A stretch of DNA of 64,000 nt from Clostridium tepidum (GCF_002008345.1 NZ_MRAE01000006.1:1-64000); one strand, 5' to 3'. Counted from the first letter of the stretch, positions 1 to 9,796 are shown. Numbers and translations: made by a program. Notes: generated from the letters alone by a model not told the origin.

Positions 1-193
1 ATATCAATATATTGCATATATCCGTTTAATTAAACAAAATATATTACATATATATTATACCTCTTATACCTATTTTAATTATGCAATTACTAAACTAATA
101 ATATTGGCTTAAAAATTAAACATCAAATTATTTAAAACCATTATAATGCCTTAATAATAAAATAGCATATTAAAGTTATTATTAACTAAATAT

Positions 194-3100
194 TTAAGTA
201 AATAACTCTAATATCTCTTCTTTTGATAATGTGTTCATTAATTGTGAATTTTTCAAATCACTATTCATAATATCATTTATAAGTTCCTTTTTATCCTCTT
301 GTAATGTTATAATTTTTTCTTCAATAGTTTCTTTGCATACTAGTTTTATTACTTCTACTAAATTTTTCTGTCCTATTCTATGAGCTCTATCAGTAGCTTG
401 ATCTTCTATTGCTGGATTCCACCAAGGATCAAAATGAATAACTAAATTTGCTGATGTCAAATTTAATCCTGTACCTCCTGCTTTTAGTGATATTAAAAAA
501 AGCTTAATATCAGAATTTTTATTAAATTCATTAACTAAACTAACTCTTTCACTGGCATTAGTTTCTCCATCTAAATAAAAGTATTTTATATCTTCTTTTC
601 TTAATAATTTTGAAATGTTTTTTAGTACTGAAGTAAATTGTGAAAACAATAAAATTTTTTTACCTTCATTTATTCCTTCTCTAATTAATTGCATAGCTAT
701 TTTAAATTTTCCGCTTCCTCCTTTATACTCATCAATTATAAGGGAAGGATCTAAACATAACTGTCTTAGCTTTGTAAGGTAAGACAATATTGCTATCTTA
801 TCATCCTTACTATTTTTTAATTTATCCTTTATACTTTTCATATATGATTTATATATAACATTTTGGCTCATAGTCATTTCAACTAAAAATTTCTTCTCTA
901 TTTTATTAGGTAAATCTTTTAGTACATCTTTTTTTTCTCTTCTTAAAATAAATGGACGAATTAAAATTTTTAGTTCATCCATATTTTCTTCTCCCGCATT
1001 TATAAATTTATCTTTAAATCTTTCTTCATTATACAAATATCCTGGCATAATAAAATCAAATATAGACCAAAGCTCCATTAAGTTATTTTCAATTGGAGTT
1101 CCTGTTAATGCAAATCTCACTTTAGAATTAATTTTCTTAACACTATCTGTATTTTGAGCTAATGGATTTTTAATACTTTGTCCTTCATCTATTATACAAA
1201 AATCAAATATTATATCTTTATATAAATTAAAATCATTTCTTAAAGTTCCATAGGTAGTTATTAAAACATCATATTCATTTCTATTATCTAAAATTTTTAT
1301 TCTCTCTTCCTTGTTTCCATGAATAATTGCAATCTTTAAATCTTTAGCAAATCTTTGAAATTCATCTTGCCAATTATATATTAAAGAGGTTGGTGTAACT
1401 ATAAGACTTTTACTTCCCTTTTCTGATAATAAAAAACTTATTGTCTGTATTGTTTTACCAAGTCCCATTTCATCTGCTAAAATCCCTCCAAATTTCATAT
1501 TACTTAAAATTTTCATCCATTTGTATCCTGCTATTTGATATTCTCTAAGAGTGGCATTAAGATTTTGGGGAACTTCATAATGTTTATCATTTATATTTAT
1601 AATTTTATTTGATATGTTTTTAAGTAAATCCTTTTCTTTAATAAAAGCTTCTCCTTTATTTTGAATATAATAAGCTCTATTTTTATGAACTTTAATAGAA
1701 TCTCCGGTTATATTACCATTAAAACTTAAATCGTCTAATAAACTTAGAAAATTCTTGATTCCTTCATCTTCTAAATCAATAAAACTATTATTCTTTGTTT
1801 TATAAAAACTTTTATTATTTTTAAAAGCTTTAAATATATTTTTAAATTCCCTCTTTGGAATATCTCCAATACTATAGGATAAATCTAACCATTCTTCAGA
1901 AGTTTCAACAATGTGAGCTTCTATAGAAGTCAAATCATATAAAACTAAATTATTAAAACTATCTTCAAAAATTATTTCTCCTAATTTTTCAAAGCTTTTT
2001 AATCCTTTAGTTAAAAAATTATATAAATCATTTTCATCTCCAATAAATAAAAAACCATTTTCTCCTTTTATAAACTTAAATTTTTCTAGTTCCATAATAA
2101 TTTTTTCTTCTTTTTCTATATCTCTAATAATAATTTTCTTATTTAAATTTTCTTCTCTAAAATTTTGACATACTATATTACTAATATATAAATTTTCTCT
2201 TATAGTTGGTGGCAAATTTATCTTTATAAAATTTGATAAGCTTTTATTTCTTGCATCCCTAATAAGTTCAAAATATTCTTCTCCGTAGTACAATTTAACC
2301 CTACATAAAATTTGCTCTGATTCTTTATAAAAATAAAATTTTGGTATTATAAGATTTGATACAAAATTTTTAACTTTCTCATCAAAAGTTATTGTCTGGG
2401 AAATTTTATTTAATATTATTATTATTTCTCTAATAGTTTTTTCATCTTTATTAAATAATATGTTCCCTTGTTTTTTCAAATATTTATAGAAGTGTTTATA
2501 TAATTCCCTTTGTATTTTAGAAGGAATATATAAATTATTATTATAGAAATATACTTCTCCTTTTTGAGTAAGAGGAATTGGGAATTTTTTCTTAGTAGTT
2601 AAACTAAACTTACCATCTATTTCTTTTAGAGTAAAGGAAAGGGGTAAATCTTTATGTATAATCTTACTATTATACTCTATATATTCATATTTAAATTTAA
2701 TAATTTTATGATAAACACTATCTAAAAATCTTTCTAATGCATTAGGCAATATCCTTAATTTCCCCCCATCCACTATTTTAAAATTTAAATTTATCTGTTT
2801 ATTCAATATTTCTTTATTTATTGATATGTATTCCTCTATAAATTTAATAATTTTTTCATCTTCCATAGAAAAATAATGAATTTTAGGATTATATACCAAT
2901 CCATTATTAATAAAAACTTTACTTTCTTGAATTCTTCCTTCAATAAAATCCTCTAAAGAATTTATTGAATACATGATATTGTTTTTACCAATTTTGAAAT
3001 AAACTTCATAATACTCTAAAACACTATTATTTATGTGATTTAGTTTTATGTTAATATTTAATTTTTCTTTTAAATTATTGCATTTTATTATTTTATTCAA

Positions 3101-3487
3101 TATATTATTTCCTATTATAGATTTATCCTTATTTTCTTTGTTAATTTTATATTTAAGATTTTCAACTGCTAAATCATAAAACTTATACATAGTAGCTATA
3201 ATATGTGGGCACAAAAATTCTTTTTTATAGGCAGAATTACTAATAAAATCATTGCAACTACATTTAGTTTTTTCTAATATACCCTTTTTCATATTTATTC
3301 TTATGTGGGTATAATAATCATTGCTTTTATTTTCATTTTTAACCTTCCCATATATATTATAAAAATCATCTATTTTTTTACTTTTTATATCAAATACTAC
3401 ACCACTTTTATAAATATTCTTTCCTTCTACTTTTATTAAACTTGGACATTTAATAAAAACTACCTCTATTAATTCTTTTAATTTCAA
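194..3487 (-). CDS. SNF2-family DEAD/H helicase with SWIM zinc finger
   Basis: Probable ATP-dependent DNA translocase of the SNF2/RapA-like group, 1097 aa. The N-terminal ~100 residues carry a SWIM zinc finger (KCSCNDF, then CPH about 20 residues later). A middle SNF2-associated region leads into the ATPase: Walker A ADEMGLGKT near residue 665, a DEGQ Walker B variant, the TGTPIENN motif, and in the C-terminal lobe GGTGLNL and the DRAHRIGQ arginine finger. All core motifs look intact. The start is TTG (3485-3487), chosen because GGAAGGTGATAG sits at ribosome-binding distance and no better ATG aligns with the zinc finger. It appears monocistronic. The helicase family is clear, but the cellular role (transcription recycling or chromosome maintenance) is not shown by context. 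Confidence 0.93.
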   Translation of the reverse strand: MKLKELIEVVFIKCPSLIKVEGKNIYKSGVVFDIKSKKIDDFYNIYGKVKNENKSNDYYTHIRINMKKGILEKTKCSCNDFISNSAYKKEFLCPHIIATMYKFYDLAVENLKYKINKENKDKSIIGNNILNKIIKCNNLKEKLNINIKLNHINNSVLEYYEVYFKIGKNNIMYSINSLEDFIEGRIQESKVFINNGLVYNPKIHYFSMEDEKIIKFIEEYISINKEILNKQINLNFKIVDGGKLRILPNALERFLDSVYHKIIKFKYEYIEYNSKIIHKDLPLSFTLKEIDGKFSLTTKKKFPIPLTQKGEVYFYNNNLYIPSKIQRELYKHFYKYLKKQGNILFNKDEKTIREIIIILNKISQTITFDEKVKNFVSNLIIPKFYFYKESEQILCRVKLYYGEEYFELIRDARNKSLSNFIKINLPPTIRENLYISNIVCQNFREENLNKKIIIRDIEKEEKIIMELEKFKFIKGENGFLFIGDENDLYNFLTKGLKSFEKLGEIIFEDSFNNLVLYDLTSIEAHIVETSEEWLDLSYSIGDIPKREFKNIFKAFKNNKSFYKTKNNSFIDLEDEGIKNFLSLLDDLSFNGNITGDSIKVHKNRAYYIQNKGEAFIKEKDLLKNISNKIININDKHYEVPQNLNATLREYQIAGYKWMKILSNMKFGGILADEMGLGKTIQTISFLLSEKGSKSLIVTPTSLIYNWQDEFQRFAKDLKIAIIHGNKEERIKILDNRNEYDVLITTYGTLRNDFNLYKDIIFDFCIIDEGQSIKNPLAQNTDSVKKINSKVRFALTGTPIENNLMELWSIFDFIMPGYLYNEERFKDKFINAGEENMDELKILIRPFILRREKKDVLKDLPNKIEKKFLVEMTMSQNVIYKSYMKSIKDKLKNSKDDKIAILSYLTKLRQLCLDPSLIIDEYKGGSGKFKIAMQLIREGINEGKKILLFSQFTSVLKNISKLLRKEDIKYFYLDGETNASERVSLVNEFNKNSDIKLFLISLKAGGTGLNLTSANLVIHFDPWWNPAIEDQATDRAHRIGQKNLVEVIKLVCKETIEEKIITLQEDKKELINDIMNSDLKNSQLMNTLSKEEILELFT

Positions 3488-3604
3488 TGACTATCACCTT
3501 CCACATTAATTATATACCAAATAGCCTTTATATTTATAATTTTATAAAAATATTTTGACTTTTATTTTTAGTCTATTATTTAATTTTTACTGCTGAATAT
3601 AATA

Positions 3605-3641
3605 ACCCACTTAATAAAACAATCTATTTTATTAAATGGGT
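3605..3641 (-). terminator. hairpin terminator after the DUF1836 gene
   Basis: A 15-bp inverted repeat (ACCCACTTAATAAAA with its near-perfect complement) separated by about 7 nt lies between the two minus-strand genes. The T tract on the minus strand is short and interrupted, so it is a moderate terminator prediction. Confidence 0.5.
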
Positions 3642-3686
3642 ATAAAAATAATTAAATAAAAATCACCAAATCTTTTTAATTTACTT

Positions 3687-4295
3687 CTATTTTACTAATT
3701 TATCACTATCTTTCAAAAAATTATCTATTAATTTTTCTGCCATTCTCTTTTCCATATTAGCTTTGCTAATTAAGGTAAAAATTAATAAAATTAGTTCTTT
3801 TAATTTATTATTTTTTCCCTGTAATTCTTTAGATTTTTCCTTTATTATATTATTTAATTTATTAAAATCTTCACAAAAATTTTCTAACTGAATTTGTTTA
3901 ATATCTAAAAACGTTCCATATAAATCCTCCATTGGAGGGAATGTCTTTTCTTCCTTATGTATACTTTCCATAGTTGGGGTAAGGATTGTCTCAATATCTG
4001 AAAGAGATAAACTTTGTTTTAGGTTATAAATTATTTCTAATAATATTATTTGCTCTTTATTATATTTCTTTCCCTTTACAGTTGGGAAAAATTTTGTTTT
4101 AGCATAATTATTAACCATAGTTTTAGTCATTATTTTGTCATCTTTATCTCTCTTTAATGATTTTAGCTTCATATCAAACAGAGTAGTCACTTGATCCATA
4201 TATAAATCTATATCTGGAATATCTGAAAGTTTTATATCATTAAATTTCGTAATATTTGAAAGAATATCCTTTAAATTTTCTTCATTATACTCCAT
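3687..4295 (-). CDS. DUF1836 domain protein
   Basis: A 202-aa cytoplasmic protein of the DUF1836 family, common in clostridia and of unproven function. The central half (residues ~45-130) has a helix-turn-helix feel: a MTKTMVNNYAKTKFFP segment followed by KKYNKEQIILLEIIYNLKQ resembles the MerR/DUF1836 winged-helix pattern, so a DNA-binding role is plausible. The C-terminal ~50 residues are amphipathic helix with no transmembrane segment or signal peptide. It starts at ATG with an AGGTGAT ribosome binding site. No operon partner is visible: the SNF2 gene downstream is separated by a hairpin. The family call comes from length and pattern; the function is unknown. Confidence 0.7.
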   Translation of the reverse strand: MEYNEENLKDILSNITKFNDIKLSDIPDIDLYMDQVTTLFDMKLKSLKRDKDDKIMTKTMVNNYAKTKFFPTVKGKKYNKEQIILLEIIYNLKQSLSLSDIETILTPTMESIHKEEKTFPPMEDLYGTFLDIKQIQLENFCEDFNKLNNIIKEKSKELQGKNNKLKELILLIFTLISKANMEKRMAEKLIDNFLKDSDKLVK

Positions 4296-4668
4296 AAAAT
4301 CACCTCATTACAATTATATAGTATTAATTACTACAAATCCATATACTTTATTTTTATATATAGTTATTAGAACTATATATAGTTTTTATTAATATTTATA
4401 TTTAACTATTAATAAAAATCTAATCTAAAATTCTGCATATTATTGAATAATTTTATTAAATTTATAATAATCTATATTACTAATTTTAAAAATACAGAGC
4501 ATCTTAAAATAAAAAATAATTTAAACATATTATGATAATAAAAATATTCTAATTTTTCCACTTACATCTTGAAAATTTTTTTATTTAGTATTAAAATAAC
4601 GATAATATATTATATAGTTTTTAAAACTACATATCGTTATATTAGTATATGAAAAGGCGGTGTTTTTT
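4296..4668. other. AT-rich intergenic region with AACTATATATAGTT palindromes
   Basis: Divergent intergenic region between the DUF1836 gene and the hemolysin III-like gene. It contains a TATATAGTT...AACTATATATAG inverted repeat around 4358-4384 and a related repeat, ATATAGTTTTTAAAACTA, at about 4614-4632 just upstream of the plus-strand gene. Both could be operators for one regulator. No gene or RNA is recognised. Confidence 0.3.
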
Positions 4669-5319
4669 ATGTTTAAAAAGTTTAGGGAACCATTAAGTGG
4701 TTTAACTCATTTATTTGGAGCTATTATGTCTATAGTAGGACTTATAATATTGATTAACTTTTCAATATTTCAAAATAGTCCTTTACATGTTGCAGTATTT
4801 TCAATTTTTGGTGCTAGTTTAATATTATTATATAGTGCTAGTTCTATATATCATCTTGTTACAGCTTCTAAAAAATCCATTAAAATATTAAGACGAATAG
4901 ATCATTCAATGATATATATTTTAATTGCAGGTAGTTATACTCCTGTTTGTTTATTGGCTTTAAAAGGAACCTTTGGCTTAATCATGCTAACTATTATTTG
5001 GGTTCTAGCTATTATAGGAATATTGGTTAAAAATTTTTGGTTTTATGCTCCAAGATGGATATCTACTAGTTTCTATTTAATTATGGGTTGGCTTATAATT
5101 TTTGCAATATTTCCGTTATCTAAAATACTTTCCACAGGTGACTTATTTTGGTTAATAACTGGTGGAATTGCCTATTCTATAGGTGCAATAATTTATGGCA
5201 CAAAGAAACCTAAAATTTTTAGTAAATATTTTACTTTTCACGATATTTTTCATATATTTGTACTTCTAGGTAGCCTATGCCACTTTATACATATGGCTAA
5301 TTATATAATATATATGTAA
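4669..5319 (+). CDS. hemolysin III / YqfA-PAQR-family membrane protein
   Basis: A 216-aa polytopic membrane protein with about seven hydrophobic helices, of the HlyIII/progestin-adipoQ receptor-like (PF03006) family. Diagnostic features are the N-terminal EPLSGLTHLFGA, the SSIYHL motif near residue 63, the RRIDHSMIYILIAGSYTP motif near residue 80, and a C-terminal FHDIFHIFVLLGSLCHF with the conserved metal-binding histidines. Family members are zinc-site membrane hydrolase-like proteins; haemolytic activity is historical and not implied. I use ATG at 4669 rather than the GTG at 4660 because AAAAGGCGG is then correctly spaced. It is followed directly by a hairpin terminator and appears monocistronic. 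Confidence 0.9.
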   Translation: MFKKFREPLSGLTHLFGAIMSIVGLIILINFSIFQNSPLHVAVFSIFGASLILLYSASSIYHLVTASKKSIKILRRIDHSMIYILIAGSYTPVCLLALKGTFGLIMLTIIWVLAIIGILVKNFWFYAPRWISTSFYLIMGWLIIFAIFPLSKILSTGDLFWLITGGIAYSIGAIIYGTKKPKIFSKYFTFHDIFHIFVLLGSLCHFIHMANYIIYM

Positions 5320-5350
5320 AGAAAGGATAACCTCTAAGGCTATCCTTTTT
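5320..5350 (+). terminator. rho-independent terminator after hemolysin III gene
   Basis: AAAGGATA...TATCCTTTTT stem-loop immediately after the stop codon, ending in a T run on the plus strand. Confidence 0.75.
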
Positions 5351-5401
5351 ATATTTATATTTCATTATACATAAAGCATATTGCAAAAACTTTATTTAAT
5401 A

Positions 5402-6820
5402 CTATAATGATATCTTTCCTGTTGCAAGTAAAATTACCATAAGTACTCCTACAGCAACTACTATAATTGAAGCAATTTTTTCTGTTGACGTATATTCTGC
5501 TCCCTTTTCCTTTTTAGCTTTATGAAAAACTATTATACCAAAAGCATACATTATAAATGCAAGGGCAAAATACTTAATTCCACCTGCATATATACCATAT
5601 AGTGTATATATAGCTGATAAAATAGCTATTACCTTATCTTTTCCATTTATATTTTCTTGATTACATACTTTTATAGCATAAAATGATGATAAAGCATACG
5701 GAATTAACATACAAGTAGTTGCTATGGCAAACACTAAACCATAAGCTGATTGTAATTTATCTGAAAGTAATGAACATAAAAATATTTGACTTACAATATT
5801 TGTAAATGTTAATGAATTTATTGGAACATTAGCTGAATTTTCCTTAGCAAACCATTTTGGCATAACTCCATCTTTAGCTGCTACATATGGTATCTCTGCT
5901 GCAAGCATTACCCAACTTATTAATGCTCCAAATAATGATGTTATAAGTCCTAGTTTAACTATTACACCACCTGCTCCTCCAAATACTGTTTTTGATAAAA
6001 CTTCTGCAAGAGGAGTTCCTGATGCTACAAGTTCTTTTGCTGGTATAATTCCCATTGCAAGTAATGAAATTGAAACATAAATAAGTAATGTAACTAAAAG
6101 GCTAATCACTGTTGCTTTACCAACTATAGCTTGTGATTCTGCTTTTTCTGAAAGTACTACAGAAGCTTCTACACCTATGAAGCACCAAATTATAGTTCCC
6201 ATAGCCCCGTTGATTTGCTTTAATAGAGATGTTGATTCTCCAGAACTTGCAAGAACTGTACTCCAATTTTGAACTGTAAATAAATCTGGCTTAAATATAA
6301 ATATACCTAGTATAATAACTAATGCCAATGGTAATAATTTACCTATAGTAACAACCGCATTTATAATTCCTGCACTTTTTGTTCCTTTTGTTTGAATAAA
6401 GTGTACAACCCATAATAATAAAGTTGCTGCTATGAAAGATATTATTGGCTTTAATTCATTTCCTGGTCCTAATAAGCTATTTATAGTTTTAAACATTAAA
6501 ATTATAAAAGCAATATTTCCAAGCCAAGCAGAAAGCCAATAACCCCAAGCTGAATTAAATCCCATAAAATCTCCAAATCCATCTTGGGCATAAGAATAAA
6601 TTCCACCCTTTAAATCTGGTCTCTTGTTAGCAAGGAATTGAAATACTAATGCTAAACATATAATTCCAAATCCACCTATTATCCAAGCAATTAGAGCTGC
6701 TTGTGGATTAGCTTTTGTTATTAAGTCTGTAGGACTATTAAAAATCCCACCACCTATCATGGATCCTATTCCAAGAGTAATCAAAAGTCCAAGACCTAAT
6801 TTTTTATCTTGTGTTCCCAT
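5402..6820 (-). CDS. arcD: arginine:ornithine antiporter
   Basis: A 472-aa APC-superfamily permease of the basic amino acid/polyamine antiporter type, with 12-13 hydrophobic segments. It exchanges extracellular arginine for ornithine, feeding arginine deiminase. Visible signatures are the N-terminal LGIGSMIGGGIFNSP (the substrate-binding GSMIG motif of TM1), GGIYSYAQDGFGDFMGFNSAWGYW near residue 75, and the TM6 region IIWCFIGVEASVVLSEKAES. It lies immediately downstream of arcA on the same strand. ATG at 6818-6820 is preferred over the upstream TTG because AAGAGG is 7 nt upstream. The 135-bp gap to arcA holds its own promoter-like sequence and an 11-bp inverted repeat. arcB and arcC are not beside it. 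Confidence 0.93.
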   Translation of the reverse strand: MGTQDKKLGLGLLITLGIGSMIGGGIFNSPTDLITKANPQAALIAWIIGGFGIICLALVFQFLANKRPDLKGGIYSYAQDGFGDFMGFNSAWGYWLSAWLGNIAFIILMFKTINSLLGPGNELKPIISFIAATLLLWVVHFIQTKGTKSAGIINAVVTIGKLLPLALVIILGIFIFKPDLFTVQNWSTVLASSGESTSLLKQINGAMGTIIWCFIGVEASVVLSEKAESQAIVGKATVISLLVTLLIYVSISLLAMGIIPAKELVASGTPLAEVLSKTVFGGAGGVIVKLGLITSLFGALISWVMLAAEIPYVAAKDGVMPKWFAKENSANVPINSLTFTNIVSQIFLCSLLSDKLQSAYGLVFAIATTCMLIPYALSSFYAIKVCNQENINGKDKVIAILSAIYTLYGIYAGGIKYFALAFIMYAFGIIVFHKAKKEKGAEYTSTEKIASIIVVAVGVLMVILLATGKISL

Positions 6821-6854
6821 TTGCAAACCTCTTTTCTAAAAGTTTATATTCTGA

Positions 6855-6890
6855 TATATGCATACCAGATGTGTATCCAGTATGCATATA
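6855..6890 (-). promoter_or_regulatory. inverted-repeat operator candidate upstream of arcD
   Basis: A perfect 11-bp inverted repeat TATATGCATAC / GTATGCATATA with a 14-nt centre. It sits just downstream of a minus-strand -10 TATAAT (6896-6901), so it would cover the arcD transcription start region. Each arm contains ATGCAT, the same core repeated upstream of arcA. An ArgR-type operator is likely but unproven. Confidence 0.5.
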
Positions 6891-6955
6891 TATATATTAT
6901 ACAAATTTACATATATTATTATACAAAATCATATTAAAGCTTTAAGATAATTTAA

Positions 6956-8182
6956 TTATCTTAAATTATCTCTGTGAAGTGGCATACTCATGCATCTTGG
7001 GCCGCCTCTTCCTCTTGAAAGCTCTGCACTTGGCATAGTAAGAACGTTAATTCCTTTCTTAGCTAGTATTTCATTTGATACATAGTTTCTTTCATAAGTT
7101 ACAACAGTTCCTGGAGCTATTGCAAGAGTATTTGAACCATCATTCCATTGTTCTCTTCCTGCTATTATAAAGTCTCCACCACCACATTGAATTAATTCAA
7201 CAGATGGAAGTCCAAGAGCTGAAGCTAATATTTTTTCTAGTGGATCTGTATGATGTTTAAATTTTAACATTCCATTTGCACCCTTAGTAACTTCATAAAC
7301 ACTAAGTGGTCCTTGAATTTGTGGATGAATTGTAAATTTATCATAATCAACCATTGTAAATACTGTATCAAGATGCATAAATGCTCTACAATTTGGTATG
7401 TCGAATACAAGTACTTTTTCAAAACTTTCATTTTTAGCAAATAAGCTTTTAGCTACTATTTCTATAGCTTCAGCTGATGTTCTATCACTGCATCCAATAG
7501 CTACAACTTTATCTGAAAGTACAAGTTCGTCTCCCCCTTCTATTGAATAAGGTAAAGTTCTATTATACCATAGATTAGTTTCACCATTAGCAAAATTTTT
7601 ATGATATTTGTGAATGTATGTTAAGAATAAAGTTTCTCTTCTTCTAGCTTCTGTTTTCATTGTATTTATTGTCATTCCACTTCCGATAGAAGCAGCTGGA
7701 TCTCTTGTGAAATAAAGGTTTGGCATTGGATCAAGGTAGAAAGGATAATCATCCTGCATTAAATCTACTAATGATGTAGCTTCTTTAACTTCGATATCTT
7801 TCTTTCTAACACCAGCCATTAATGTATCAACCATTTCTCTTGTTGGCATGTTAAGAAGATATTCAGTTAAAGCTTCTTTTACTACTTCAGATGTTATTTT
7901 ACTTTCTGTTAAGAACTCTTCTAAGAATTCTTTTTTTATTTTAATATCTTCTAAAGTTTCTGCTGCAAGTTCTTCTAAGTATAAAACTTCAGTACCATTT
8001 TCTCTTAGAATTTCTGCAAATCTATCATGCTCTTCCCTTGCTACTTTTAAAAAAGGTATATCATCAAACAATAACCTCTCAAGATATTCAGGAACTAAAT
8101 TTTCAATTTCTGCTCCCGGTCTATGAAGCATAACTTTATTAAGCTTTCCTATCTCGGAAGTTACATTAATAAAAGAACTCAT
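6956..8182 (-). CDS. arcA: arginine deiminase
   Basis: Hydrolyses arginine to citrulline and ammonia, the first step of the arginine deiminase energy pathway. It is 408 aa, the usual length. Motifs of the guanidine-modifying superfamily are all present: FTRDPAAS near residue 165, the EGGDE motif, HLDTVFT with the catalytic histidine, and the C-terminal RGRGGPRCMSMPL with the nucleophile Cys397. It starts at ATG with a strong AGAGGAGG site. arcD follows on the same strand. A consensus promoter (-35 TTGAAT at 8263-8268, -10 TATAAT at 8240-8245) lies upstream. No lesions are seen. Confidence 0.97.
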   Translation of the reverse strand: MSSFINVTSEIGKLNKVMLHRPGAEIENLVPEYLERLLFDDIPFLKVAREEHDRFAEILRENGTEVLYLEELAAETLEDIKIKKEFLEEFLTESKITSEVVKEALTEYLLNMPTREMVDTLMAGVRKKDIEVKEATSLVDLMQDDYPFYLDPMPNLYFTRDPAASIGSGMTINTMKTEARRRETLFLTYIHKYHKNFANGETNLWYNRTLPYSIEGGDELVLSDKVVAIGCSDRTSAEAIEIVAKSLFAKNESFEKVLVFDIPNCRAFMHLDTVFTMVDYDKFTIHPQIQGPLSVYEVTKGANGMLKFKHHTDPLEKILASALGLPSVELIQCGGGDFIIAGREQWNDGSNTLAIAPGTVVTYERNYVSNEILAKKGINVLTMPSAELSRGRGGPRCMSMPLHRDNLR

Positions 8183-8239
8183 TTTTTTTCCTCCTCTTGT
8201 GTACCCATGTACTAGTTATTTATTTAACATTTCGTATTC

Positions 8240-8268
8240 ATTATACATTTAATGCATAATTAATTCAA
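8240..8268 (-). promoter_or_regulatory. arcA promoter with ATGCAT operator in spacer
   Basis: Minus strand -35 TTGAAT (8263-8268), 17-nt spacer, -10 TATAAT (8240-8245). The spacer contains TATGCATTAAATGTATA, which resembles an ARG box, placing a likely ArgR site inside the promoter. Confidence 0.65.
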
Positions 8269-8959
8269 ACTGATATTTCCAGTCATAAATATGAAAATTT
8301 AACTGTATTTTTACATTTTTCTTCATTTTTTATATGTTTTTCTTAGATTTCGTCCCATTTTTACGTGATTTTAAAAATATTCTGTATATTATACATTTTT
8401 AAAATAATTTGTTTAATGCATATCAAATGCATAAATATGCATTATTTTTATTTTTTTATAGTTTTTATAATGTTTTTTTATAAATTTAAGTATATATATT
8501 TTTATTTATGCATATTTGTATCGTTTACTTTTTTTATTTATTCATTTAATTATGCATAATAAAGAATATTTAAACAAAATATTTTTTTTTATTTTTCTTA
8601 AATTTCTTAAATTTTATGTTTTTAAAATCAAAACCACTAAAACTTACCAAAAAAATTCCGTGAACTTTAGTGATTTGGTTAAAAATATTTATTTTATTAC
8701 TATATATTTTTTACACTAGCGTTCAACGTTTGTAATTAAATCACTATTGACAAAATTAATATTAAAATTTATGAAATTAATCCATAAATATAATGATTTT
8801 ATAAGGATATATAGTTTTTTAGATAAAATCTACAATACTAAAAAATTTTTATAAATAAATCTTCATAATAAGAGGTTTACATTATAAACAAAAAAACTTG
8901 TCAGTTATTAATTGACAAGTTAAAACATGTATACTATAAAAATTTATAATATCAAATTT
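8269..8959. other. long intergenic region with phased ATGCAT palindromes
   Basis: About 690 bp with no gene. Besides the promoter copy at 8252-8257 there are ATGCAT cores at 8416, 8427, 8437, 8508 and 8552. The first three are spaced 10-11 bp, one helical turn. A hairpin belonging to the macrodomain gene lies at 8887-8921. Short plus-strand open frames here are very biased (Phe/Ile/Tyr) and are not genes. Confidence 0.5.
8887..8921 (-). terminator. terminator of the macrodomain gene
   Basis: Stem AACTTGTCA / TGACAAGTT with a 9-nt loop, followed on the minus strand by a seven-T run. It sits about 40 nt past the stop codon. Confidence 0.85.
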
Positions 8960-9502
8960 CTATTTTATATCCTCACATAACAAATCTCTATATAAATTAT
9001 AATTGTATTCATCAAAACATATAAATCTTACTTCTTGTATACTTTCATATTTTATCAAACTTTCTTTTACTGAATTATAAGCAACCTTTGCTGCTTTATC
9101 TTTAGGATACTTGTATACTCCTGTACTTATATTAGGGAAAGCTATAGTTTTAATATTTTTTTGATCAGCCAATTTTAAACTATTTTTATAAGCATTAGAT
9201 AAAAGTTTTTTTTCGTTGTTATTGCCTCCATGCCATATAGGTCCTACAGTATGAATAACATATTTAGCTTTAAGATTTCCTCCAGAGGTTATCACTGCTT
9301 CTCCTGTCTTTAAGAAACCTATTTTTCTTACAATATCTTTACATTCCTGAAATATTTTATTCCCACCATCTCTATGAATAGCTCCATCTACACCACCACC
9401 ACCAAGCAAGCTACTATTTGCAGCATTAACAATAGCATCTACATTTTCTTTTATAATATCACCCTTTAATATTTTTATTTTATTTATATATGATATATCC
9501 AA
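8960..9502 (-). CDS. macrodomain O-acetyl-ADP-ribose deacetylase-like protein
   Basis: A 180-aa stand-alone macrodomain of the YmdB/MacroD type, expected to bind ADP-ribose and remove O-acetyl or mono-ADP-ribose groups. Key motifs are [23 protein letters not shown] with the catalytic-site asparagine and Gly-rich loop (residues ~22-45), and [19 protein letters not shown] near residue 120, the second phosphate-binding loop. The start is TTG with an AAAGGGGG site, since no in-frame ATG lies nearby upstream. Flanked by its own terminator and a long spacer, it appears monocistronic. No antiterminal partner such as a sirtuin or ADP-ribosyltransferase is adjacent. Confidence 0.9.
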   Translation of the reverse strand: MDISYINKIKILKGDIIKENVDAIVNAANSSLLGGGGVDGAIHRDGGNKIFQECKDIVRKIGFLKTGEAVITSGGNLKAKYVIHTVGPIWHGGNNNEKKLLSNAYKNSLKLADQKNIKTIAFPNISTGVYKYPKDKAAKVAYNSVKESLIKYESIQEVRFICFDEYNYNLYRDLLCEDIK

Positions 9503-9796
9503 AATATATACCCCCTTTATATACTCTAATTAATTTAAACTATTTATATTACTAACTATTAATACCAAAGAATTTTGATGTAGCAATAATTTATAAAACT
9601 TCTATAGGATGTTGCCCTATAATAGGATTTACTCCAATAATAAAAATTATATTTACACAATCATTTATCAAAACCAAATTTGTAATATTCTGTTGCTAAT
9701 ACAATTATATAAAAAAATAAAAACTATTGATATGATAAATATTTTAAATATTAGATTATAAGTATTATACCATTTAAATCTTTTTTAATAATGAAA

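Noticed and set aside
8365-8719. Two overlapping plus-strand open frames of 64 and 67 aa
   Set aside because: They are almost pure Phe/Ile/Tyr/Lys, typical of AT-rich non-coding DNA, and lie in the arcA operator region.
8747-8780. TTGACA with a TATGAA about 17 bp downstream on the plus strand
   Set aside because: It faces no gene before the convergent macrodomain terminator. Such hits are frequent at this base composition.
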